From Microdochium bolleyi (taxonomy: Eukaryota > Ascomycota > Sordariomycetes > Xylariales > Microdochiaceae): 64,000 nt of DNA. The notes beneath the pieces are model-generated. The model made no database searches, had not been told where the DNA came from, and worked only from the letters and a program-made list of their open reading frames with translations. Made by a program: the position numbers and the translations under genes. Below are positions 21,561 through 34,482 of this stretch, piece by piece; the first letter of the stretch is position 1; each line of letters starts with the position of its first letter. The stretch is taken from contig KQ964252.1 of assembly GCA_001566295.1 (NCBI GenBank), positions 248,001 to 312,000 on the forward strand, in the 5' to 3' direction.

Positions 21561-23805
21561 GGTGGCTGGGCTGTAGTTGCTGTCGGTTTCCAAGGAATGT
21601 CTCTGTTGTCGGCAACTGGCTTGAGAAGAATTCGAATTGGACGCTGACTGCCAGAGCCGCGAGGGGGAGCTCGTCGCGTTTTATCAGTGCAACCATGGCT
21701 TGCCGCTGCTTTTCCAGCTGACATAATGCTGCTGATATTGTTGCTGATAATGCTACATAGAAAGGCCTCGCCAAGTCTCCCCATGGGCACGGAGATGTGG
21801 GGGAAAGCCGAGGTATACTCGTCGGTATTGCTGGAAGAGAGACCCTGGGGTTCAAGCGGCATAGACGAGCACGGTTGCTCCGAAAATTGACAAAAGAACG
21901 TCGATTCCCACGATGTGTATACCATGTTTGGCATTGGGTAGGACAACGAGATGGTTATTCAAGCGGCACCAGCTCAGGACCAATCAGAAGCGGTCGTCTG
22001 CCGAGGTGGCATCCCAATCCAGAACTGGGGTCCTGGTATGCTGCACCGAGGCACGATCTCCACCTGTGTCTCCAATGTTTATATGACAGTCGCATAGTTC
22101 TTTCCCTCGAGCTTCAAATCTCGGCTCGTGGGCATCAAACGCAAACATGGCTCGTTTTGCGAGGTGGACCGTGATTGGATCCAGGATATCAATAAGGGCC
22201 GGATAAGTCCATGTGGTTTCAGGGGCAGTCAACGTGCAGATGAGTTAGATCTGCCATAAGCTTTTGCATATTGCAAAAGGCACGACAGGTTCCTAACGAC
22301 CTAGGACGCCTCTACGTTAAGTCGAGACAGTTGGTGAATTCGTTCGACTAAAGGACCTCCCTACCAAAGGTGCAGCATGTTGCTGATCATTTCATACTCT
22401 CAATCTCCGTGTAAAATCTTGGGACAAGTTGGACCAGTAGCCGCCTCCAGAGCGAGCTTATTCGAAACACGTGTGCTCGTCGACATCGTGGCCAGTTACA
22501 TCCGACAGATCTGACCCCGGAAGGAAAGGCGGGGGAATCTGTGTGACATGGACGAACGTGGCTGCTTTAAACGGCATTTTCTGACATGCCGACCCCAGGT
22601 CGGGACATGCCGTGCACGCAGGCATCCTTCGAAATGTTCATTTCAGGATTGTCAGCCTGGTTACTTACAAGAGTATCATTGCGACGACTTTTCTCATGGC
22701 GTCGCATCGTCCAGTATCAATGTTGTATTTATTTCTTTTTTCTTTTAAATTTCTTCTATTCATGACGGCCATTCTAGCTGACATGTGCCATGGTAGCTTT
22801 TGGCGACTGTACCATAGGGTCGATTGTTTCATGCAGGACCGTCGGCCAGAGCTGTGAACGAAGTTGTGTTTACGTTTCTGATCGTTTAGCTCGTTGGTCC
22901 AATGTTCGGAACCGCCGGCTGAGTGAATGTGCGGCAGCGGTTCCGCACTGCCGGCAGGTGTGAGCATGTGGCTTGCCATGAACCATGATGCGAGGGCTAC
23001 GTAGTCGATGCACCGCTTTCGTATTCGGAGCAGAAGGCAACGAGAGTGCAACAGAAGAACTCCCAGCCATCCGCATCCCGGCATCTGGAGCCGATGCTGC
23101 AGATTGTCAGTCTTTCACTTCTTTGCACTGCATTTCCCAAACTCGCGATAAAGCAACGGCGCTTGGCAGGAATGAAGCGACTCATTCACAACCACGATGA
23201 TGCCGCCACAGCTGGCTGGGGGAGACAGACGCAAGCCACAGGGTGGCGTCGCTTATCGAGTTCGTATTCGGCGACGAGTTTTTATCGGCCGCCAGGGGTG
23301 GCAGAATGACGGAGATTGGGCGTGATCTCATGGTGCTCCGGGCCCGTGACCGCTTTCCCTTCCAGAAGGGCGGAATGCATGTGATTGGCCCGACCGTCAG
23401 CCGCTAGCACAGAAACAGCCTAGCGTCGCTGGCCCATGATCAGTCCCGGCCGGGGGGCCGCCCACCTGCCCAGGAACAGGACAAGATGGCAGTCGCGGCC
23501 GCCGGAGCACATGGAAATTGCGCCAATCCCGCCTGCAGGGCCTCCCTCTACGATCCAAATATCGACGAGACCCCTTTCGCCACGACTGCTGCCCGCCGCC
23601 AGACCGCCTCTCGCCCGCATAATACGTCTCGCCTTCCCCCTCGTCGCCCTCGACTTCACCCTGCCATTCATTGCTCGACAGAGGCTCACATACAACCTTT
23701 TAATCCTTCTTCTCTTCGTCGTCCACATTCAACTTCCGACTTAGCACCCCGCTACCCCTTTCCAACTCAATACATCTCCACACGCCAGGTCGCCCTTCAT
23801 TCAAC
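21561..23805. other. intergenic, includes ERG6 promoter
   Basis: About 2.2 kb separates the divergent MpaB-like and ERG6 genes. The last 350 nt before ERG6 are pyrimidine-rich on the plus strand (CCTT/CCCC tracts at 23.57-23.80 kb), typical of promoters of highly expressed fungal genes. No other gene was recognised. Confidence 0.45.
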
Positions 23806-25017
23806 ATGGCACCTTCCAAGATCCAGCTCGAGGCTCAGGACCGCGAGCGCGATGCCGCCTTCAACAAGGCCCTGCACGGAGACACCGCCCAGGTCACCGG
23901 TGGCGTTCGTGCCATGCTGTCCAAGGGTGCCGACGCAAAGGCCGCCGCTGTCGACGAGTACTTCAAGCACTTTGACAACAAGGCCGCCAAGGACGAAACC
24001 GAGGAGACGCGCAAGGTGCGTTCACGATGATATCTCCCAGTCATGGCCGCAGACGAATTGTACTGACTTCCTTGCAAACAGGCCCGCACTGACGAGTACG
24101 CCACCATGACGAGACACTACTACAACCTCGCAACCGACCTGTACGAGTACGGCTGGGGCCAGTCTTTCCACTTTGCCCGCTACTCGATCGGCGAGACCTT
24201 CTACCAGGCCATCGCCCGCCACGAGCACTACCTCGCCCACCAGATCGGCATCAAGGAGGACATGAAGGTCCTCGATGTCGGCTGTGGTGTCGGCGGCCCT
24301 GCCCGTGAGATTGCCAAGTTCACTGGTGCTCACATCACCGGCCTGAACAACAACGACTACCAGATCCAGCGTGCCACCTTCTACGCTGCCAAGGAGGGAC
24401 TCTCCAAGCAGCTGGCCTTTGTCAAGGGCGACTTCATGCAGATGGACTTCCCCGACAACTCGTTCGATGCCGTCTACGCCATCGAGGCCACCGTCCACGC
24501 TCCCAAGCTCGTCGGTGTGTACAGCGAAATCTTCCGCGTGCTGAAGCCCGGCGGTGTCTTTGGCGTCTACGAGTGGCTCATGACTGATGACTACGACAAC
24601 GACAACCTGGAGCACCGCGAGATCCGCCTCGGCATTGAGGAGGGTGACGGTATCTCCAACATGGTCAAGATCTCGGAGGGTGTGCAGGCCATGAAGGACG
24701 CCGGCTTCGACCTGCTGCACCACGAGGATCTGGCCCAGCGCCCGGATGCCATTCCCTGGTACTGGCCCCTCGCTGGCCGCTGGAAGTACATGCAGTCCGT
24801 CTTTGACGCGTTCACCATTGCGCGCATGACCTGGTGGGGCCGTGGCCTGGCCCACCACCTGTGCGGCGCCCTCGAGACGCTCAAGCTGGCGCCGCGGGGC
24901 ACCAAGAAGACGGCCGACAGTCTGGCCAAGGCTGCCGACTGCCTCGTTGCCGGCGCCGAGAAGAACCTGTTCACCCCCATGTACCTGATGGTGGGCAAGA
25001 AGCCTGAGGAGAAGTGA
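23806..25017 (+). CDS. erg6: sterol 24-C-methyltransferase
   Basis: Two exons, 23806-24015 and 24082-25017, are joined by a 66-nt intron and give 381 aa. The sterol methyltransferase region I reads YEYGWGQSFHFA (residues 91-102), and the SAM-binding motif is LDVGCGVGGP (134-143). Region II (YAIEATVHAP) and the C-terminal sterol-MT domain ending FTPMYLMVGKKPEEK follow. The enzyme adds a methyl group at C-24 of zymosterol to give fecosterol in ergosterol synthesis, at the ER and lipid droplets. Length and motif order match Saccharomyces Erg6 and its filamentous homologues. The codon use is strongly C-ending, as expected for a highly expressed gene. Confidence 0.98.
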
Positions 25018-26119
25018 AGACGTGAAACCAGAGACACGGGGTTTTGATTTTATCAACATACAGGCGTACAAGGGGGTACTGATATAGACGGGCGGTACAC
25101 GTCCATATTAATTAATGCGGGAGGCACAGGAAGCCTTCTGCCAGGACCAGTACCAGCGTGGTGCCGGTCCATGTACTGGGGAGAACCCCTCATCTATCTA
25201 ATGCGTCAATGAACTTTGAGAAGCAAGAGAAGAACGATTGGCGATTGAACTCGTGTACACTGTTGATGAGAGCCATCGTGACCGACGTCGACCATATCTG
25301 CCTCCATGTCGACAACGCAAAGGGTGCAGAAGATGGCCTCGAGATATCGTCCGCCGTATACGGGCCACGTCAAATCCCGCTAGCCTATGCTGGGCCTAGC
25401 GCGGGCTGGCAGCATCCCAACAAGAGGATGCCCCTTGTCGCTGGCAGGCCAAGGTGAGTGGGATGGAAAAAATTAGTTGGGGCCCGGGAGGGTCCAAGGA
25501 AAGAATCGGAGAGACCCTGGCTGCACAGCTGGTGTCTGGCCGCCACAGCCCGGTCGGTCCCGCAGGCCGCCGCCTGTGGCAGCTGCCGATGTCGCTAGCT
25601 CTCGGAGGATTGGCAGGAAGCTGCCCGCGACGCTGGAAATTCGCGCTCGACAGCACGGCGGGTGGAGCCAGCGCCTGGCCAAGGTGAGCGAAAGAAGGCG
25701 CCCTGGGGCCCTGCAGCCAGCAATTCCACCAAGCAGAGGCACCAGCCGCCCCGGGCAGCACTGCTGCTGCCAGCGACAATGGCAGCAGACAACGGACGCT
25801 AGCTGGCGGGCCCCAGCAAGCTCCAACCACGCCTCACCACTTTCTCGCAGGGGCCCTATCGCAGCTTCCACCTGCTCGATTGTGCTCACCTTCTGCCTCT
25901 CCCTCCCTCCTCTCCTCCCATCCTCGCCCTCCCATCCCACGAGCCCCTCGCCGCCGCCTGCCCTCTGCCCATCCTCGTGCAGGGTCAATCAGCTTCTCGA
26001 CACGCGCCCGTCCCGCCCGCTGTCGACTGTTCCGTTTCCGCCGCAGTCCCCGCGCACCCCTTTCGGACCCTCCCCGAAAAAAAGTTCGACCTCCACATAT
26101 ACACACCACAGCCACAGCA
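25018..26119. other. intergenic, PDB1 promoter
   Basis: This 1.1-kb region has a CT-rich run (25.87-26.1 kb) directly before the PDB1 start. A long open frame crossing it on the plus strand is compositional and ignored. Confidence 0.45.
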
Positions 26120-27406
26120 ATGTCGCGATACCTTCGTCCCGCCTCCCGCCTCGCCCTTGCGGCCCGGCCTTGCGCGCCCCGCGCCTTCCCCAGGCTCGCC
26201 GCCATCACAAACAGTTCCAGCGCCATCAGCCAGCAGCGGAGGACATATGCCGAGTCCAAGGGCACCAAGGACTACACCGTCCGCGAGGCCCTCAACGAGG
26301 CCATGGCCGAGGAGCTCGAGCAGAACGAGAAGGTCTTCATCCTCGGCGAGGAGGTCGCCCAGTACAACGGCGCCTATAAGGTCACAAAGGGCCTGCTCGA
26401 CCGCTTCGGTGAAAAGCGCGTCATCGACACCCCCATCACCGAGAGCGGCTTCTGCGGTCTTGCTGTCGGTGCCGCGCTCTCGGGCCTGCACCCCGTGGTA
26501 AGTCCTGTCTCGATATGAGAGCAATTGGTGGGCTGTAGACAATGTGGCAGGACGCAATGGTCCATGCATGAGCTGGGATCGGAGCATGCTGCAAATGCTC
26601 TACAGCTCGAACTGCCACACGATCAGATTACTAACAGACACTTCCAGTGCGAGTTCATGACCTTCAACTTCGCCATGCAGGCCATTGACCAGATCGTCAA
26701 CAGCGCCGCCAAGACCCTCTACATGTCCGGCGGTATCCAGCCCTGCAACATCACCTTCCGCGGCCCCAATGGCTTCGCCTCCGGTGTCGCCGCCCAGCAC
26801 TCCCAGGACTACAGCGCGTGGTACGGCTCGATCCCCGGTCTCAAGGTTGTCTCGCCCTGGTCCGCTGAGGACGCCAAGGGCCTGCTCAAGGCCGCCATCC
26901 GCGACCCCAACCCCGTCGTCGTGCTCGAGAACGAGCTCATGTACGGTGTCTCCTTCCCCATGTCCGAGGCCGCCCAGAAGGACGACTTCGTCCTTCCCTT
27001 CGGCAAGGCCAAGGTTGAGCGCGCTGGCAAGGACATCACCATTGTCTCCCTCTCCCGTACCGTCGGCCAGTGCCTCGTTGCCGCCGAGCAGCTCAAGAAG
27101 GACTACGGCATCGAGGCCGAGGTCATCAACCTCCGCTCCGTGAAGCCCCTCGACGTCGAGTCCATCGTGAAGTCTGTCAAGAAGACCGGCCGCCTCCTCT
27201 CCGTCGAGTCCGGCTTCCCCGCCTTCGGTGTCGGCGCCGAGATCCTGGCTCTGACCATGGAGTACGCCTTCGACTACCTTGACACCCCGGCCCAGCGTAT
27301 CACCGGTGCCGAGGTGCCCACTCCTTACGCCCAGAAGCTCGAGGAGATGGCCTTCCCCACCGAGAAGCTGATTGCCGACTACGCCGCCAAGATGCTCAAG
27401 GTATAA
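26120..27406 (+). CDS. pdb1: pyruvate dehydrogenase E1 component subunit beta, mitochondrial
   Basis: Two exons, 26120-26497 and 26648-27406, are separated by a 150-nt intron and give 378 aa. The N-terminus (MSRYLRPASRLALAARPCAPRAF) is an Arg/Ala-rich mitochondrial targeting sequence. The transketolase pyrimidine-binding domain starts at KDYTVREALNEAMAEEL and includes FILGEEVAQYNGAYKVTKGL and DTPITESGFCGLAVGAALSG, then after the intron CEFMTFNFAMQAIDQIVN. The C-terminal transketolase domain has INLRSVKPLDVESI. The subunit pairs with E1 alpha to decarboxylate pyruvate with thiamine diphosphate in the mitochondrial matrix. It lies 1.1 kb downstream of ERG6 on the same strand. Confidence 0.98.
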
Positions 27407-28680
27407 GGAGGTGACAGCACTGGTTGCTCAAGGAAAAGAAGATTACGAACCACAAAACATTGTACAAGGACCTGGCGGGACCCTATCTTCTACAGGAAAA
27501 GTCTTTGGGGTGCCCCGCATGTTTTAGTTACCTACTTGCCACGATAGATAATGGGGAAAAGAGAGATATCACACACACGCACACAACTTCTTTGTCAGAT
27601 CACAAACCCTAGGGAATGCATTCATGGAGATACTTGAGGACGGGGTGTTCTCACGACTGGAATAGAGAAATGGCTCTTTTATGTGTCCTTTGTTCGGATG
27701 TTCGATTTGTGACACGAATGATGTGGTCTTGGCTTGTTCATGCCTCTTTTCAGCGCTCGAGTACAACAGCGATCAAATGCTGGGGTTTGGGTGCGCACTG
27801 GACCCGTGCAGTGGTTCATGAATGAAGTTTAAAATGCCCCCGTCTCCCGGCTCCACCTGCCTCACGCGACTGTGGTTCTTTTCCTTGGACGTCGTTCTCG
27901 TTTTCTTTTGTTTCTGCGCACCTAATGACTGGCTATGCTCGCTGGGTTGGAGCGCGGGTTATTTAGCTCCGGCCTGGATCGGCGGCGACGCTTGTCTTCC
28001 AGGCCGATCTATGTGAGGTTATCACTTCCCCGGAGAAGCAGAGGGATGAGGGATAAGGTGGAGTGTGTAGAGCACTCCAAGGTCCGATGGTATGGCGGTC
28101 CTTGCCACGACTTGGTGAAGATGGCCGAAGAGTTAGAGTTACTGCCCGAGTGAAGGCGCATGGCTCGGGGGGGAGCCCCGGCGAGGTTGGGCGCGGTGCC
28201 GGCATTGGAATCCCCAGTGCGGCCCCACTTCATACCGGCCGGGCGGCCGGAGACCAGGGACCAGGGACCGGGACTACGGAGGCGTATCTGTCGGGGGAGA
28301 TGCGATGCCGGGACACGACGACGCCTGGGCTGTCCTTCTGCTGCGTAGTGCAGGTTTCATTCATAGAGAGATATGGGGGCTGTCGATGGTGCAGCTTAGG
28401 AGTCCTGGACTGCGGCAGCTAGTGATCACAATTTTGTTCTCGGGGAAGGATGCCACGCTGGTGAAATATCAAGCACGACAATGAGATGGCGGGTTTTGTA
28501 CATGTTCTTCTTTTCTTGTCTCTCTCTGTCGAGATGCTCATTTTCAAGTTGCATGGTTCTTGCCAGTTTGGTTCAATCCAGAAACCCCTTGCTTCCGAAG
28601 GTAGGATCCCTCACATCTCCCGCGGCCACAGATCTATCTCACAGCGACATTAGGCTTTTCTCTTTAAGCAAAGCCACAGC
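27407..28680. other. intergenic
   Basis: About 1.3 kb downstream of PDB1. It would include the terminator and UTR. No gene was recognised. Confidence 0.35.
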
Positions 28681-29562
28681 TTGCAGACATCACCAAGAAC
28701 TCTTCAGAACAATGCTTCTCCTCAGAGGCACCTTGCAGACTCTCTGGCCTCCCCCCAATTTCTCCCGCGGCAGCTCCCAAAGTACGACTCGAGTTCTCCG
28801 CTTTCAGACCGGCCGCCGTCGCTCACCAGCATGGACGTCGATGAACACGACCTGCGGCGACAAGGAGCAGAGCCACATCATGACACATGAATGGCTGGAT
28901 GTCTGGTCTGTTCCGAGCTGCCAACGTCATAGGTCAACCCCTCGGACGTGTGAGTGACCCTTTGCTGGCTGATTTTGCCTGAGAGAGAATGGTACTAGTG
29001 GCGCCCATTGCTCGGCGGATAGAACCTGTACGACACCCTTCCCGACGCCTGGCAATGTCGTGTGTGACTACATCAAGTCGTGGGCCGACGGACCAGAATG
29101 CCACCGCCCGCGCTAGATTGCCCTCGCCCTCGTCCATCTGTGGCTCAGCCAGTCGGCTCCGGCTCTCCATGAGGATGTCGAGCAACGAGACCGGGGCCTG
29201 CGCAACGTCCACACGCAGATCCACCAGCCATTGGGTTGAGTGAACGGAAGAAGACCAATAAAGGTTCTGGCCGCAAGCCACAGGTGTGGTGAACGACAGC
29301 TCGCCTCCCCAGAACAGCCGCCGCCCTCTCCCGGCCTCTCAGACTCAGAAGATGCTGGCGCGCCAGAACGATCCAGGAACCTCATATGATCATGGAGTTG
29401 AAAAGGAGAAGCCTGCTGCAGAATCACGCCGCGCGCCGAGAGCACAGACGCAGGGCACCCAAGACCAAGGCTGAGAAGCACGCTGCCTCGGAGAAGAAAG
29501 CTCCTGGCTCATAACATGGATAAGTCGAATTGTGTTGTTAATGGTCCTCGATCATGTGATTG
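28681..29562 (+). pseudogene. possible decayed protein gene, unresolved
   Basis: Three plus-strand pieces read like protein: one ending SMDVDEHDLRRQGAEPHHDT at 28890, one from an ATG at 28899 (MSGLFRAANVIGQPLGRV), and a long frame opening at 28973 (NGTSGAHCSADRTC, FPTPGNVVCDYIKSWADG). That last frame runs to about 29562 with in-frame stops at 29114 (TAG), 29237, 29387 and 29399 (TGA). Every one of these stops is one C-to-T change from CAG or CGA. The only simple intron linking the second and third pieces would be 34 nt, shorter than usual. A gene damaged by repeat-induced point mutation or ordinary decay would explain this; chance in GC-rich DNA is the main alternative. The family was not recognised. 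Confidence 0.25.
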
Positions 29563-29689
29563 ACGGCGGACAGACCCCCCTGGTCATGTAGGGATTCTGA
29601 AACGTATCGCACTTGTCTTTCGTCAGCCTCATCATATCTCCATTGAGCTGCGAAGACCAGCCAAGCTCGCCAAAGGATACACAATGCTG

Positions 29690-32389
29690 CAACTTACTTT
29701 AATACAGCGGCACAAAAACCCGATACGCCACTCGGAATGTCCCTTTCACAGCCGCCTAAGGACACGGCCAACACTCCGCCTGGAAAAAACGTGAGTTCGC
29801 CCTTTGCTGGAGAAAGACCGTCCGCGAGCACCACGGCATTCATGCAGCAACTGCGGCATTACGTGAGGCTTGGAGTTCGGTTGAAGGCGGCGGCGAGCCT
29901 TTGACGAGGCATCGGTGCTACGCGAGCAGGTTCTCCAGGCTCACGACGTGGGACGCAAGGAGTGACGCGTTCTCCTCAGATGAGTAGCAGAATCCCGTGG
30001 TGAGATGGAAGTATGAGCGCCCCCAACTACGATACGACGATGGTGTTGGCACAGTTGTTGATTCATTTGGTAGGTCGTGATATGTCATGCCATCGGCGGA
30101 CCAAACAAGGGCCACTTCGAACGCAGGCACACCGACATCCCGCCAGCGACCCGCCGCGGCGATTTCTACAGCCGACAAGCGTCGACGTAATTGTGCAGTT
30201 GGTCTCGGATATGCACAACGATGGAACGCGGCCCAAGGTTGACAACGTGATGACATCAATGAGCACTTTCTCGGGCAAGTCGCTTGGGAGACTGAGTCTT
30301 TCGAATCCACTGGGCCAGCCATGGCTGAGATGATCGATCAGGTAAGAAGATCAGCAAGCCAGAGTTTTACCGGTACAGAGGAGACCAGAAACATCCCGAG
30401 ATCTGCAGAAGACAGAGATAGCTAGGCTAGGCTCATAACGTCTTACTACTCCTTACTCTTCAAATACGAGCTGAACCTCGAGGGCTGTTCTCGTGCGGGT
30501 ACACGTGAGGTCGGGGTACGGCGGCGTGTGTAAATCGATAAGAAAAGCCCTGAACATACGGTGGACGTTCAGATCGATCATGGCGGCCGGCACTGACGAG
30601 ACGTTCCAGGTACGGAGGCGCCTCGATCTACCCTGAGCCACGGGTGTCGAGCCAGGCGTGGCGACCACCAGGCGTCCGACATCGCTGTCTCGCATGCTTC
30701 CATCAAGAAGCTCAAGTAGGACCTCCCCGTCCGGTCTGCGATGCGGACCCTCGACTGCGAGGGCAATCCTTGCAGAGACGGGCCGGTATATGCGAAGGAA
30801 ATGCGCATCGCGAGCCAATCGACCACAGTTCCGCATCCACAGAGACAGCGCCGCCGCACGAACGTCCGAGAATCGAGAAGAGGTCTCACACGGAGGACTG
30901 CAGGGACGGCACGCAGCAGCAACCCCAGAGCTGAGGACTTCTCTTTCTCGACGTCGTGCTGACTTGGACGCGGACAGTGATATCCCAAATGACCCCTGGC
31001 TCATAACAGGAAAGACCTTGGCTGCGTCTGGCTTGACCTGAGGCAGCTCCAAGTTCTGAGGGTGTTTAGTGTGGTCGTGAGCGCCGCGTTGGTACAATTT
31101 TTCTCGAAAGAGTGGTCTGACACACTACCGGACATCGTTGCTGGCAAGACTACTGGGACTGCGGATGCCGTGCGTCGCTTGTTCACGAAGCACAGCGTAC
31201 CGTGCACTCTTCCCCCCTAGGGTCGATTCGTCCTGTAGGACTACTGGCCTCTGACTCGATGCGCTGTTGCAGTGGACCTGATCCGAGAAATCAGAAAGGA
31301 GAATCTCCGCCGCGACTCCAAGGAACGAGTTGAGACAGGCCAGGGCTAGGACCGGTGCCCTGCCAGCAGCAGGCAGTCTCAAGCAATTCGGAGCGACCAC
31401 CAAGGCACAGGGCTGAATTGCTCTCTTGAGCCGCAGGAGTGTGCTGCTGCTGCTTCCAGTCGACCCGGCGACACGCTCGCAGGCCGCGATCGCCTATGTG
31501 CGTTCAGCTCAAAGCACAGGACGGTCAAAAGGTTAGAGAGACCTGTAACGTCATGCCGAGGAACGGGTCAAGACGCTGCAGAGGGACGTGCTGCCACTGT
31601 GGCAGGCTCCCTTGAGCAATTCACAAGATTCATCCAATCGCAATTGGTCTCACGAGCCAGGTTTCAGCCTGTTGTTCCCATCGTGGTCAGCTCCCTCGCT
31701 CACCCTTGAAGCATTGCGGAACCTGGAGGATGAACTTACTCATCACCAATATCGAAAGAGACGAACCAGCGGCCTCGCTCATAACCAATGAGTCATTTGC
31801 TTTATGTGTCCACAACCCCTTCCGTAGGTCTTCTAAAGTCATGCTGATACAGAGGACCAGATTATCACCGAGATCAAGCCCGATGAGAGCTCGGCTTTCA
31901 CTCCAACGACTTTCGCATTGGGTGTGGCTGAGATCAGAGCGTTAGTCAGACAGGCTTCGTGTCGGGCATTAACCAGGCTCATAACTGAGTTCGCCGAGTG
32001 TGCTCGTAGAGTGTTGTACTTTGTGGAGGGAGTCCTCGGCCAGTCCGTCATAACGGTTGAGTAAGTGTCCTGCCCACAAAGTCAAACATGTCAGCATTCC
32101 TACTGTGGCACGTAACATCGTTGCTGGAGCCGGAGTAGGGGAGAACCCGGACTCACACACTGCGTCTCGGGCGAAGAAAGAGACACCACAACAGATCATC
32201 CATGTTGGAGTTGGCGCTAGTGCTTGCCTCAAGGACGGATTTGGTCAGTGCGTGGCGACGTGTTGCGGTATGCACCTGGGCACTGAACAGATGAGTGTAG
32301 GCGCGTTTCCCAATAGCTGGATGAGCAAGACATTACTCACCTGTTCTGTCACCCCTACGCTACTGGAGGGCTTCCCCCGAAGTGCCTAG
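29690..32389 (+). other. gene-poor region with interrupted protein-like frames
   Basis: Several plus-strand segments look coding, but I could not join them into a gene. Examples are a frame from about 29695 to 29901 (KPDTPLGMSLSQPPKDTANT), one at 31.06-31.2 kb (SAALVQFFSKEWSDTLPD), one near 31.6 kb (LEQFTRFIQSQLVSRARFQP), and a 75-codon frame at 31837-32061 that lacks an ATG and ends at a consensus GTAAGT donor. Stops interrupt the frames between these pieces. They could be exons of an undetected gene or remains of one. Confidence 0.2.
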
Positions 32390-34482
32390 TCATCTCGAGA
32401 CATGAAACGGCAAGATGACAACAATGGGAATCTTTTGCTTCTCAGCCCGCCTGCTTGTGCTTTAGAAAAGTCGTGGCTGGGCTCAAGAATGTGTCATGGG
32501 GGGTTGGTTCGTGTACTGTCCTGTGTGGCATGTGGAAACAAACTTGGTCACGATGAAGGAGAAATATTGAAGCTTATGTATCCTACTGTACTTGAGGATT
32601 TTCATGAGCAAGTCCGCTCCGTGCTTGCAGTCTCAACCCGGGTGGCCCCCACGGCCAGTTGGGTGGAGTGACCGGCTGCACTTCTGTGTTCGCGCTGACT
32701 CCCCGGGGTTTGCCCATGAGACATTACAACAGAGTCACAAACTCCTCTCCGACCCGTCTGCAAACCGCCCGATTTCATACGCATGTCAAAGCATAACCAG
32801 CCAGCTGTTACGGGACAAACAGCTGCCACCCGCACCGAGACACGGAACAACGGACCAGGAAACTGGCTGCTCACGGGCTGCAGCACACCACTGAACAGCA
32901 ACTCGAGCAATCCGCAGGAAACGGGCTTCAAACATCCAAACAAATTGGACACGAGACCGAGCAATGCCTGCCGCCTCGGCTATTCCTGGCAGGTTTCTTA
33001 CAAACCGCTTGAGACGTCTCTTGCTGTCAATCAGAGAGGTTGGACCCTGTCGCCAAGATTCTTTACTACCCGATGACCTGATGCCAGAGAGCAACTCACC
33101 ATGAGAACCTGTCTTCTGGTCTATCAACCATAGGCCTACGAACAAAATATTTTCGGACTTGGTTTCCTCCTCCGCACACCTGCAGGCGGAGTCTCTTTTG
33201 TTCTTTGTAGTCCCACTAAACCCAGGCACGCCAATCAGAGAGTCCAGCCAACTCCCGTCCCGTAAACACTGGGACAACAGCATTCATAGCAGCGACAACG
33301 AGCAGTTCCGAAAACAATAGCCCATTCCGCTCTAAGAACGACAAGAAGAATCAAGCAGTGCAGAAGAACGATGACAACACCACCACCACCGCCACCACCA
33401 TGGCCTTCCAAAGATACTCTCATCCCAACTAATCACCCCTCGCGACATCACACAAGGACGCCAACCGCCACGGGTGAATTATCTCCCCCCTCATCCTATA
33501 GATAATCCCCCCATTCTCGGGATCCCGGAGATCCGGGCGTCACGGGATTTTGCCTACCACTATTAGGTTGTCCATCCCTGTAGTCCGCAGTCAATTACAT
33601 GCGGGCGGCGACACGGCTTCCCCAATACAGCGCAAGCGAAGGGACACCCAAACCTTAAACGACTCCACTGCCCCTCCCCATCCATCACAACCTGCCGCAA
33701 GCACAGCACAGCAAACCATGTATCTAAAATTAAGTTGCTGTAGCTCAACCTTAAAAGAATCACAGCTGACAAACACCTTACAGAATAGTTACTCCCCTTC
33801 CTCGCGGGGTTTGCGAACTATCTTGACCAACAGGGGGCGCGGGACAGTGATCGGCTGGCGTGGAACATCTTCCGCCTCCCCCCTGCATGTATGCACTTGC
33901 CTACCTTAAGTAATCAGCGGGCCTTTTCGGGCTCGAGAGGGATCTGCAGCGGCTCAGTAACATGCCACCAAACGCGCAGCGGGGGGTGGACGCAGGTCGC
34001 TAACGCCGACGGCCGACGGGCACACGCGCGCAGCCGCTCGATGGGCTTTGAGGGGTTTTTCGCAGATGGACAATGCATTTCGTGTCTGACGCTGGTAGCC
34101 GTCGTCCTTTTGTGCCGTTCCATCGGGATCTAAGAGTGTGCATATGTGTCTGCGCAGGGGCTGACTGGTTCGGTAAGGCAAGCCTCGCGGCCAAAAGGTG
34201 GTGCGCTTTGTGATTGTGACACGGCAAGAACATGAATGTGCGAGGACTGGCGGCTCAGTCGAGTCAATCTCTGCTCAGCAGGTGGTCTGCTCTTTAGGTA
34301 GAATTTGATTTCTCTGCCTCCCTCCATGGTTCATTATTCGTGGTATCTTATGCGTGTCATAAAGCAAACAAGAAGAACGTCATTACAGTCTGATCAAACG
34401 CTGCTGCCATCTTCATCCTCTCCTTCCAAGGGGGTTTGTGCCATTACCGAGATCACGATCTCTACTGCCGCAACACTGCTTT
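32390..34482. other. intergenic
   Basis: About 2.1 kb before the convergent side of the dioxygenase gene. It includes a CCACCACCACC-type short repeat near 33379-33402. No supported gene was found. Confidence 0.35.

Noticed and set aside
20814..21647. 277-codon plus-strand frame opposite the MpaB-like gene
   Set aside because: It is an Arg/Val/Gly-rich shadow of the DUF2236 coding strand with no domain.
24022..25071. 349-codon open frame antisense to ERG6
   Set aside because: It is the mirror of a highly codon-biased gene; its peptide is Val/Leu/Gly-rich with no domain, and ERG6 on the other strand is certain.
25477..26379. 300-codon plus-strand frame across the PDB1 promoter
   Set aside because: It is in a different frame from PDB1, Pro/Ser/Arg-rich, and overlaps the certain first exon.
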